Source of the DNA: Undaria pinnatifida
Lineage: Eukaryota; Sar; Phaeophyceae; Laminariales; Alariaceae
Length of the DNA: 64,000 nt
Direction: 5' to 3'
Assembly (NCBI GenBank): GCA_012845835.1
Contig: JABAKD010000024.1
Span: 6,474,578 to 6,538,577, forward strand
Part shown: positions 11,691 to 20,970 of the stretch, in pieces
Position numbering within the stretch: the first letter of the stretch is position 1
Layout of the letters: each line of letters begins with the position of its first letter
Notes under the pieces: model-generated
Seen by the model: only the letters and a program-made list of their open reading frames with translations
What the model was told of the DNA's origin: nothing
Database searches by the model: none
Program-made: the position numbers and the translations under genes

Positions 11691-12933
11691 GCGATGAGAC
11701 AAGAGCTCGGCCCACCACGAATTCCAGGGCTGTCGGGGCTTGCGGTGGGGCTAGGACTGAGGCTGTGGCCGGCGGGGCTGGGGCTAGAGTGGGAGCTTGG
11801 AATGGGGCTGGGGCTTGTGCTGGAGCTAGCGCCGGTTCTGCGGCCGTTGAGGCAGATGTAAAATGTCCGGCGCGTGTTCTCGGGGGGGTGGGTCAGCGGT
11901 ATGGGCTGGGGATTGAGTCGCGGATGGGCTTGAAGAGTGGATCGCTTGGCGGAGGGTGGATGCTAGGGTGCCAAAGTAGCCAAATGACGACAAAGAGAAC
12001 AATAGAGAAGAGAGAGTTGTCGTGGGAGAGGCAAGGTTTCGTGACGCTGTATGGGCCGTCTGAGAGGGGAGCGGGGCTGTGGCGGCGGGGATTGAAGGCA
12101 AGCGTAAATGTGGTCTCGTTAGGGTGAGGGTTGGGGCTGAATATGCGGCGGTACCGGCTGGTGCGGGGGCTTGGATTGAGGCCGTTGAGGCCGATGACAA
12201 AGGTCCGTCGGTTGCGGCTGGGGGTGATCTGGACGTCGGGATTGACGTGGTTGGCGTTGGTGCTGCGGCTCGTGCTGGGAATGCGGGCGTCGGAGATGTC
12301 GGTGTGATCGTGGCGGGCGTTGGTGTCAGCGTGGCACAATTGGCTGTCGGACCCGTCTATGGCGGTTGTGCCGGTGGAAGCACGATCGATTTCTATGGAC
12401 TAGCGGAATGCTCGTTCTTCGGCGCTATCACAGTCGCGAGTCAAGACAAACACGCTATTAAAGTAGCGAGTTGAGACGAGCAAACTTCCCAATATTTCGT
12501 CATCGCTACGTTCGGCGAAAGGAGGAGACGGGTGCGAGGAGGAGAGGAGGAAGTTAAAATGTCGTGGATGGTGAGGGAGGAAAGACCGCCTAGCGATGGT
12601 TTTAGACTGGCGTGGTAGGCCGCCATCGAAGCCTTGATTGCGGGGCCTGGCGCGGTCTTCTCTCCGTAGTTTTCGTTCTGTTAGGTGGAGAAATTCACAC
12701 GCAGGAAAAAAGGTAGCAAGGACACACGAGTGACCTTTTGTTTCATGGATACGTGGCGATATTTTACCGTTGGCGAAGAACATGGCATAAGCGAAACAAC
12801 ATAATGTTCGTTCATCTACACATTGTTCGGGGATTAGTTCTAGGTAAAGCAGTGGTATATATATAGTCCAATCGTAAGTTATATCGTCCTTGCTCGACTT
12901 GTGGTTCTCTGCAGTTTGCGAATTGGGCATCAC
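11690..12933 (-). pseudogene. Proline/serine-rich frame, decayed U1 copy
   Basis: Minus-strand frames at 12,933-12,400, 12,626-12,441, 12,339-11,893 and 12,200-11,826 together cover what is one frame in U2 and U3. The shared core is RRTFVIGLNGLNPSPRTS followed by FSPNP, TFTLAFNPR and GPYSVTKPCL. U1 has lost the single frame through shifts near 12,380-12,520. A glycine/valine-rich + strand frame (12,079-12,474) overlaps and is also kept in U2 and U3, so the coding strand is not settled. Minus-codon comparison with U3 shows mostly replacement changes. No family is recognised. Confidence 0.4.
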
Positions 12934-13237
12934 GACCCCGATTTCATTTGAGGAGTGCTTGTGTATGCTGTGAATGGCTGGATTTGGTGTACCCGTTAAC
13001 GATCACCAGGTGTATCCCGTGGGCAACAAGTTGGTGTTGGGCTTGTTGAGGTTTTTGCTGGAGAAATTGCTCAGCTTATTTGTTCGAAACATGTACCAGG
13101 TCCTGAAAGAGTACGTTGCAATGGTAATGTAGACATCGAAGGGGCTCCTAGTAGCGCCGGCAGTTTGTAGGCCCGCGAGTCTAATGTTCAACAATACTGG
13201 GGGCCGACGGGTAAAACTTGTAAATCGCAAAACGCAA

Positions 13238-13489
13238 GACTGATTCTGCGATAGCCCCCCCCCAAAAAACCAGCGGTTTTCTTCAACACGCGTTTCATGG
13301 ATGCTCGACAGGAGGAAGGGAGCTATGAAAAACATATCTTCATATATATTCTCGTATGCAAAATGACTATCGAACGACGACGTCGGGGTGACAAGGGGCA
13401 CCGTATTTCAGGAGATGCGACCAGGACCCGGTTTCAACCCCAGTAATTTCATTAGCACAAAAAATGGGGAGGCTACCGTAGAACGACTC
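13238..13489 (+). mobile_element. MITE-4 family copy 1 (U1), 252 bp
   Basis: The left end begins gactgattctgcgatagccc and the right end, reverse-complemented, begins gagtcgttctacggtagcc. This is the same insertion as 29,135-29,380 in U2 and 50,135-50,381 in U3, so it predates the split of the units. The flanking 4-mers (gcaa and tgaa) are a decayed form of the tgaa/tgaa duplication still visible in U2. It is non-coding. Confidence 0.8.
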
Positions 13490-13944
13490 TGAAACATGCT
13501 GTTCCAAGAATGGTACGTGTAAGAAAAAAAGCGATATTCAAACACGGCAACAAATGTGCAGACGTAACGGCATATCGTACCCTGCTGTTCAATTTTTCAT
13601 CGTACCGTAGCATCACCGCGAGGTAGCGAATATAGTTGCGACACACATGTCACGCATTCCGACGCCGTACAAGAGTTTTGCGCACGATTGTAAACAGGGC
13701 TCAAACCGACGTTTGATGCATGAACGACGTAGCCCCGGCTCGATGAATAGGCGTGGAGTGTATACAGTAGTACCTACTGTAGTGCGGCTTCTACACAAGC
13801 AGCATGTTCCTTTGGTAGTTGTTTCATGTATACCATGGTTGACTAAACTGCAGGGTCCGTTGAGGTTTTCTTCCGTGCATTCATTTCCTGAACAGCAGTT
13901 CATGTGTACGAACTGCAGTATACCCAAATTTTCAAGGGTCCGTT

Positions 13945-14310
13945 CGGTACGGTACGTACCGAGGCGTACCGTCGGTATACACCGCGGGTATTACCGGTAC
14001 CGGACACTTCGGTACGTTCGGTACGTTATGAGTACCGGTACCGGAAACTTCGGTATGTTCAGTGCGACATCCATACCGGTACCGGACTCTTCGGTAAGTT
14101 CGGACATCAATACCGGTACCGGACACTTCGGTAAGTTCGGTACGACACCAGTACCAGTACCGGCGGTACCAGTATGCACGTATGTACCGGAGCCGGTACC
14201 GGTATCGGTACAACAACGATACAGTTACCGGACACTTCGGTAAGATTGGCACAGCACTAACCAGGTACCGGAGACTTCGGTACATTTGGCACGATATCAA
14301 CCCGATTCCA
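13945..14310 (+). repeat. Left subterminal repeat array of the hAT-like element
   Basis: Tandem, variable units of about 30-45 bp contain accggtaccgg followed by a core like cacttcggtaagttcggtac. About eight or nine cores are present. Open frames through the array encode only YRYRTLRYVRYV-type repeats and are not genes. In hAT elements such subterminal motifs are transposase-binding sites; that role is inferred here. Confidence 0.8.
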
Positions 14311-14984
14311 CCACATTGTTACGTCATCCCTTGACATGTGGCTTCAGGCAGCACTCGAAGCCACACACACTCCCGGTCCTCAACATCTTTCAGAACGCTC
14401 GGTATACCGAGACTCTGAGCACGCATTACCAACGGCGCAAATTCCCCGAATGAGGTGGCTTCCAACAGCGATACCACTGCTTCTGGTGGCGGGTCATCTT
14501 CGCCAGCTCCCACACACACCAGCGCTGGCAGCAGACGTTATCGATGTGGACGCGGAAAAGAAAGCGGTGGCGGTGATTTTTCATGCTCCTGTGTACAACC
14601 CGCTCACGGGAGACATGTAGGAGTTTCCGGCGGAGACGGTAAAAGCCGTCGATGGTTTCCCGGTGCCGGCCGGTTTTCGGAGGGAAGGGACGCGTGAAAC
14701 CTCGTTTATGTGCTCGATTGGGGTGTACGTCGAAATTATCGACGAGAAGGCGGTGCCCTGCTGATAATCCAAAGGGTGCACTTTACCTTGTGAATAGCAT
14801 ATCAAAACAAAGATCAAACAAAAAAATACATTGAAAAATAGAACCAATTAAAGTTCACTTCTATTCTATGCCTCAGCGGGTACCCCCGGCCAATAACGGA
14901 TTGGCTCTGTACATGTAACGCCAGTTTAAGTCCAGTTTATGTACCTAAGCGCAAGTGTGCGCCGGCATATAGGCGGCGGCATAT

Positions 14985-15345
14985 ACCACCGGTACTGCCG
15001 GTATATGTATTCAAGTGTGTGTCGGTACCGATACCGGTACTGATACAGACTTTCGTACCGGTACCGGACGCTTCGGTAAGTTCGGTACGACATCAATACT
15101 GGTATCGGAAACGTCGGTAAGCTCTGTACGGCATCGAATACCGATACCAGAAACTTCCGCAAGTTCAGTTCGACATCAATACCGGTGCCGCCGGCACCGG
15201 CACATACTTTCGTATCGGTGCCACACACTTGGGTAAGTTCGGTACACCTCCAATACCGGTACCGGACACCTCGGTAAGTTCGGTACACCTCCAATACCGG
15301 TACCGGACACTTCGGTAAGATCGGTACGATATCCAAACCGGTACC
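14985..15345 (+). repeat. Right subterminal repeat array of the hAT-like element
   Basis: The motifs are the same as in the left array and in the same, not mirrored, orientation: accggtaccgg plus (a)cacttcggtaag(t/a)tcggta, with about seven or eight cores. Frames read through it on both strands without biological meaning. Confidence 0.8.
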
Positions 15346-15378
15346 GAGAATACCGATAACGCACCGAATACACTCTTG

Positions 15379-16330
15379 CAAAAATTCCATTATGTACAGT
15401 AACACTTCGTGTTTCGGTGTTGTTGGGCGAACGGATGGAATATTTATCATAGGTACGTACCAGGTGCATTGCATGTGGTGCGGTAAGTGAAAATGGTAAA
15501 CCTGTTGCGGATGATGTACCGGACATTTGGTCTTTAGACGCAGAGGAGAACGACATACGCGATGCCCAAGAGTCGCGACCCCGAGCCACTCCAAACAAGG
15601 GCCGGAAAAAGGAGCCTCCTACCGGAACCTGAATCACGACTATTGAAAATGATCCATGTAGTCGATGTATGATGCAGAGTATTGGTTTATAAGAGGTACT
15701 GCATTTCAAAAAATGGAGTACCCTCGGTGTTCCCAGCATGCTCGTGACAACGGACACACAAAAAAGATGCAAAACACACTGACCAATGCTGAGCATTTTC
15801 ATTTCGTTTCATTTCGAATCACCACTTTTGCTTTCCAACTCAACCCGTAAGAGGTGTTACCCTCAGCGACCTCCTCGACAAGCCGTAACCATAGGTGCCT
15901 TTCCTACTCCGCCTCGGTTTTGAGCATGCTCGTGACTAGTGCATGTGGTTTATTCCTGCAGTTCAGTTATAACAGAGGTATATGTTGTCAAAAAGATTTT
16001 CTGTCAGAAACACCCAAAAAAAGGTAAATCCATCCTGACCAAAAAAAAGTAGGTACTGGTAGTCAAGACGGTATCGCGGCACGGAGCAAGCGTATGCCGG
16101 GGCCGATGTGCAGTCAGTTCGCATCCCAGCGATCGGACAAACTTAAGCTGTTGGAAGGGGCCACCACAATGGGGCCGTCAGCCCCGAACAAAGGTAAAAC
16201 TTTGGCACCAACTTTCCATGGTGACATCCCTGTTTCTTGCACCTCCCCCTTACTCTCTTCCCCCCTGCTGCTGCAACGCTGCACACTATGTGATCAAGTC
16301 CACCAGTCGGAAAGAGCGCTGAAGCAAGTG
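15379..16330. other. Anonymous U1 stretch with partners in U2/U3
   Basis: Parts at 15,400-15,540 and 15,660-16,330 align with U2 29,840-29,980 and 30,960-31,620. U1 lacks the roughly 850 bp of U2 (about 30,100-30,955) that hold the two-helix frame. I recognise no gene here. The + frame 16,094-16,561 leads into the importin-like relic. Confidence 0.5.
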
Positions 16331-16339
16331 TCTGTCTCA

Positions 16340-16580
16340 ACTACGAACCCCTCCTTGTCATGCGCACAAGCTATCCGACATACAGTGGTTGCTGTCTTTT
16401 CATCCTACGACAACGTGGTGCTACCCCACCGGCAATGGCGCAATCTTCGGTTGTTGTTTTCTATCTGCTCCTTATATCGGTCACAACCACCCCAAGCCAA
16501 TACCAAGAGGTACTCTGTTTTGTCGATGATACTGTCACCCAGCGGCGGGGGCGCAGTGTGAACGTGGGGCTGCTTTAAGC
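16340..16580 (+). pseudogene. Importin-beta-type HEAT-repeat relic (U1 copy)
   Basis: The + frame reads IRHTVVAVFSSYDNVVLPHR then QWRNLRLLF. After a frame change it reads SVTTTPSQYQEVLCFVDD. The order 'A/V-rich helix, V-x-LP-x-x-QW-x-x-L, then a Q-rich helix ending EV' resembles a HEAT repeat of importin-beta/IPO4-type nuclear transport receptors (pattern from memory, not searched). U2 and U3 keep the same sequence (RHAVAAVLTSYENVVLPHGQ) with the same frame break. Most codon changes between U1 and U2 are replacements. A fragment of a host transport-receptor gene copied into the unit, now non-functional, is the likely reading. Confidence 0.4.
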
Positions 16581-16646
16581 ACTACCACTACCGCTCGACG
16601 ATGCTGGCTGTAGTCGGTCCAAGCGCCGCTCACCTTTGGATCCTGG

Positions 16647-16829
16647 TTGGGATCTTCGCATACGATGCTCCTTAGGGAGGAAGCCGTGCCTGGAGCAGTC
16701 GAGCCTCTGGAGGAGAATTCATGGCAGGACCTGACAACCGAAGGGACACCACCAAACAGGCTCTGTGCGGATGCGTTGGTGTTGCCGTTGAAGGTGGTCG
16801 TAGACAAGATCGAAGCCAAGACGAAATAA
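16647..16829 (+). CDS. Short conserved + strand frame, possible 3' exon (U1)
   Basis: A 60-codon frame ends at a TAA. Its last 35 codons (containing WQDLTTEG, then CADALVLPLK and VVDKIEAKT) are nearly identical in U2 (31,969-32,151) and U3 (52,944-53,126). In that part I count about 11 codon differences between U1 and U2, of which about nine are synonymous, including two first-position leucine changes. This is unlike the surrounding sequence. A minus frame beginning MKKTY (16,840-16,535) overlaps and shares third positions, so the strand is favoured, not proven. It lies 3' of the importin-like relic. No family is recognised. Confidence 0.4.
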   Translation: MGSSHTMLLREEAVPGAVEPLEENSWQDLTTEGTPPNRLCADALVLPLKVVVDKIEAKTK

Positions 16830-17329
16830 GTCTTCTTCATCGTGTCTAGCGAGCGTTGCTTCCGCGATCACACCGGGAAGAAGCTTTGCTACAAGCCTTC
16901 TCGACAGATAAGGGCGCAGCCCCTGGGGCTGGGGCTGGGTGGGGGCTAACGGTCTGTGGGCTGTAGGCATGCACTGGAAAGATACCGCCAATCAAAATGG
17001 AGGAGTATCAACTGACGTAAACAAAAGAACATTTTACACATGATATTTGTACTCCAACATACTTAGCATTTCCGTCCAAAAAGGTACAACGAATCAACCC
17101 AGAATTACTTAAAGAAAGGGGCGACATTCCCAAACACCAAACATACAGTCACAGGAGCAGTTCCATACCATATTTTTCACAGCAGCACTAAATCAAACGC
17201 AATATTGCACAACATCATTTGGTTGTTAATGGGTGGATTTTCATTCTCTGTCGGACAAACATTGTGTACTGTCTACCTCCTCTGTCCAACAACAGCGTGT
17301 GTTGTACATCTGTACTTTTCCCGAAGTCC

Positions 17330-19010
17330 CATGGCACACGTTGCCGGGGGCAATCGGCAACCATGCCTAACCCATGGGCAACCGGTGGGCAACACAAGGG
17401 CAATTCATGGGTAACCCATATAAAGCACATGAGCATCCAAAGGGCAACCCATGGGCTATCACCATCAACCAATTGGCCTCCTATGGGCATCCCATGGGCT
17501 ATTGCCGCCAACCCATGTGAGGGTATGCCATGGGCAAACCATGTGCAGCCCGTGAGTAATCCGTGGGTTGTCAACACCGACTCACGGTCCACCGGGTGGC
17601 AACTATCCCGACCAGCCCATGAGCATCCTCCTGGCATCCCATGAATATCCCATGGGCCATTGCCACGAACAAGGGGCAAGAATCCCATGGGTACCCCATG
17701 GGAACCCCATGGGCTAGACGAAAAAACAGCGCCGAATGAAAGACAAACAATGTAGGTTTTCGCAACTAATTTGTTTGTCTTTGTTTTTCAATAGTTAGCA
17801 CGAGCGACCCATGGGCTACCTACGCATATTCCATGGGTCGCCCATGGACTGCTCATGAGACGTATGAGCTCTCCGTGGTTCGACCATAGCTAGCACTCTC
17901 GTGCAAAACATACAAAATTAGAGACGAATATGTAGGCTCCATTAGCCTTTGTATGGCACTCGAAACTGGGTCGGGATCTACTGTATGTATTCCATGGAAT
18001 GCCCACGGGTTGCCTATGGGATTCCCATGGAAGACCCATGGAAATCCCATGGGTTGGTGGTGATGACCCATGGGCGGCACACGGGTTGGTCAGGCGATGC
18101 TCCTGGATTGCCCCTGGAGTGTCCATAGCATACCATTGGGGTGCCCATGGGATGTCCATACGTTTAAGTGGTACTAGATAATGGGTTCATTGGTCACGGT
18201 CACCCATGTAAAACCCATGGGTCACACACGGTCAGCGTTTGTTTTGCCCATCGATCATTCACGAATGGCTCACGTGTCACGCCCGGGAAGTCTATGCACC
18301 ACCCGCGGTTAGCCCTTGGGTCGCCCACGAGTCACCCACGGGTAGGTCATGGTTGACCCACGGGTAGACCAGGAGTGACCCCCGGTTAGCCCATGAGTCG
18401 CCCACGGCAAGTCCATGGGTCGCTCATGGGTCACCCACGGTGCCATAGTTATCCCAAGGATATGGGTCATCAACGGATAGCCCATGGGTCGTCCGTGTGG
18501 GGTCCCGTGGGCCACTCGTGGGTTACCCATGGGTCACGCACGGGTTGTTGAACACTTGGTTCTGGTAGCCCATGGGTTGCCCATTGTTCCCACGGGCGAC
18601 CTATGCGTGACCCGTGGGTGACCCATGGGCTGGAATGGTATCACAAAGTCATAGGTCGCCCACTGGTGACTCATGGGGCGACCCACCAGCAACCCCTGGG
18701 CAAACCGTCGGTGATACATGAGGGAATGTTGGCTGACCCATGGGCCGACTGTGGGACCGTGAGCGACCCATGGGCTACCCATGGGCTACCCATGAGCTAG
18801 CCGTGCGCTTTATCCCGTACCCAGTTGGCTCGCCCATGAGTTGACTACGGACAGCGCCCATGACTCAACCATGGGCCACTAACGGTATCATGGCTGGCCC
18901 ATGGTCTTCTCACAGATAGTCCGTGGATCACCCACGGATTTCCTGTGGGTAAAAAATGGGTCGCCCGTTGGTGTCCCGTGGGAAATCCAATCGGTTGCCC
19001 ATGAAAGGCA
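17330..19010. repeat. 11-bp CCATGG minisatellite, U1 copy
   Basis: Degenerate tandem 11-mers of the type gtcacccatgg or gcaacccatgg. Four perfect-register units run from 18,397 to 18,440. The palindromic core ccatgg is the best-kept part. The array is interrupted by non-repeat sequence at about 17,705-17,800 and 17,870-17,990. Because 33 bp is three units, all frames yield 11-residue pseudo-repeats (such as GNPWATHG), so the many open frames on both strands are not genes. Confidence 0.9.
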
Positions 19011-20530
19011 AAAATAAAAGTTGGATATTAGAAGAATTAAAGCATACCACGCAGCTTCAAAGAACTGAGTACAGTCCTTGTCCTCCTAGTGGGGTTGCCT
19101 CGTTAAATTACACTACCGGCACTAAAGTGGGACCCCGAACTATCACGGGGTATTGCGGTACTCTACAGGACGAGGTTGTAACAAGCAAATTTCACCGCAC
19201 TAAAGTGGGGACCCGCACAAAATGGTGCCGCACCAACACGGACACACCGCTGTATCAACGATTCAGTCGGTTGAATTCACAGCTCGAGTGTCTTGAACGA
19301 TCTTGTAGAAACAAAAGGAGTATAGATCCATTCGTGCTGCTGGCTAAACGTTGCGGTGAAAATGGAGGTATACTCCCTTCCGTAGCCTATGCCGGTGGTC
19401 GATGAAATGAGATATACAGCGAATGAGGTAGAGGATGTAAGAAAGGTGGATGAAAAGGGAAAGCAGAGTTGGGACGTGGAGACGGGAGAGGAAGAGACGA
19501 AGGAGGAGCTATCGCCACCGCCGCTGTCACCGCAGCGGCAGCTGCTGGTGCAGTTACCACCGGCACCACCCTATGCTCGGCCGCGTCAGCTGAACTCGAG
19601 AACCATGAAGGCGACGGCGGGAGGGGGCTTCCGCGGGATATGAGATTTCTCTGCGGTTTAGGTGTTAAAGGGAAGTATTAGTACGAGTCATACCCATCGT
19701 ACTGCGCGAGAGGGTGGGTTTCCGAGCGGAATGACGTGTGGGAACGAGATGGAATCAGCACGGGTTGCCTGGTTACGGTGGAGGACGCTGAGAGGCCCGG
19801 GCACTTGGCTAGTGAAGGCTACCCTTCGTTCAGACCATGCTAAGACCCTCCGGTTTTGTTTTTGGTCTTCTATTCTTACTCGTTCTTGGTATAGCAGTGT
19901 AACAATCCTGACTATTTGTGTTCTTGCGAAGTAGAGGCAATAGTGCAACGAATCGTAGTCCCGTCTTTAGTGAAACAAATCTTAGTCCCGTGTGCTTACC
20001 ATGCTCGTTTAGCGTGTGAACGTGCCTAAAATAATCCAGAAATGCAGAGAAAAAGAAATTTCTTATTCTGGAGAAATAGGATGCTGAGTATGTGACGAGA
20101 TGAACGATGATTGATGATTGCCTTGCGTAGCGCTGGCTTGTGAAGGTTGTATTTTCCAGGTCTTCTCTGTCATATATGCAGCACTTTAATAGGACCTGGT
20201 TTCTTTTCAATCAACCAATTGATCCCCGATCGAACAGGTCGGCGAGCTTTGGTTTCTGAGAATTTTCAGGCGTTGGATACGTTTCCAGTGGTTTTATGGT
20301 TGGAAAAAACGTGTGAGCCTGGTCGCGTAGAAGGCCATTGATGATATATCGTCCCACACAGTGCAGTACTACTGCGCACTTCCGGGATAGCAGATTGTCA
20401 ACGTCACGGAAACCCCACTACAGTGCAACCATTTCCACCTAAAACAACACCGCGATAATAAGGAATTAGTCGGCAACTATAATATATACTTCGAGGTATC
20501 AAGTATTATACGGCGATACGAAAGGTGCGT
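19010..20530. other. Anonymous conserved stretch (U1)
   Basis: It aligns with U2 35,140-36,220 plus 38,310-38,640 and with the same parts of U3. It carries two copies of a gcactaaagtggg motif (about 19,120-19,140 and 19,196-19,210), a CCG/GCC-rich patch at 19,500-19,570 that gives proline- or alanine-rich frames, and the empty site (near 20,160-20,171) for the 2.1-kb insertion seen in U2 and U3. No gene is recognised. Confidence 0.5.
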
Positions 20531-20970
20531 CTGCTAAAGACATAGGCGTTGGAGACCCTGCTGTACGGGTGTATGACTTGGACTCCCGGCTAGGAGCACT
20601 TCGCTGTGCTCCGTACGGCACACGACAACCGCCTCCTGAGAGGGAATTGGCTTCCAGCACCGACAACGCACCGACCGCACCTCGTGTCGTACGCCAAGGC
20701 TCTCAAGAAGGCACAATGTGGGAGCGTTGACACGACCAACCGCAAGTAACGCCTCCTCTTTGCGAGGGCCATACAACGGACGACCAATGAGCGGTCGACC
20801 CATCGCGTGATGTTTGAGACGATGGCTGGTGGGGAAAACCCTAGACCAGGCCGACCGGAAAATGACTGGGCCCGTCGCCTAGAACACACGACATCAGCGT
20901 ATTCCAAGCCGCCGAAGAGACCACGGATAACTCCCCTTTGCCGTTTGGAGTAGAGACGGTTCTATGGTTG
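20531..20970 (+). pseudogene. LINE reverse-transcriptase C-terminal relic (U1)
   Basis: Read with frame changes, the + strand gives LETLLYGCMTWT, EHFAVLRTAHDN, APTTHRPH then SYAKALKKAQCGSVDTT, RLLFARAIQRTTNERSTHRV and TMAGGENPRPGRPENDWARR. This is the region after the catalytic reverse-transcriptase domain in a group of non-LTR elements that I associate with stramenopile genomes. In-frame stops (for example after WTPG) and shifts make it dead. Copies at 38,643-39,071 and 59,672-60,101 are closer to each other than to this one. Confidence 0.7.

Larger units (their letters stand above)
13933..15378. mobile_element. hAT-like non-autonomous element with subterminal arrays, 1446 bp
   Basis: The left end reads caagggtccgttcggtacgg and the right end, reverse-complemented, reads caagagtgtattcggtgcgt: an imperfect 20-bp inverted repeat beginning CA. 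Flanks are caaatttt (13,925-13,932) and caaaaatt (15,379-15,386), a decayed 8-bp target duplication. The paralogous empty site in U2 (near 29,825) shows one copy, caacatta, in register. An 8-bp duplication and CA...TG ends are hAT hallmarks. Both ends carry dense accggtaccgg/cacttcggta arrays; the middle (about 14,320-14,940) has only short overlapping frames, such as 14,336-14,620 on + and 14,319-14,519 on -, with no transposase motif. Confidence 0.75.

Noticed and set aside
13945..15345. CRISPR-like or protein repeat array (YRYRTLRYVRYV)
   Set aside because: The repeats are adjacent and variable without unique spacers, lie at both ends of a transposon-like element, and the host is eukaryotic.
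16535..16840. Secreted protein on the minus strand beginning MKKTY
   Set aside because: It overlaps the + strand frame and shares its third positions; the leucine first-position silent changes fit the + strand better. Not excluded.
17330..19010. Many long open frames on both strands with GNPWATHG-like repeats
   Set aside because: They are read-through of an 11-bp minisatellite in which 33 bp make an 11-residue period; no frame is favoured and the U2 and U3 arrays behave the same way.
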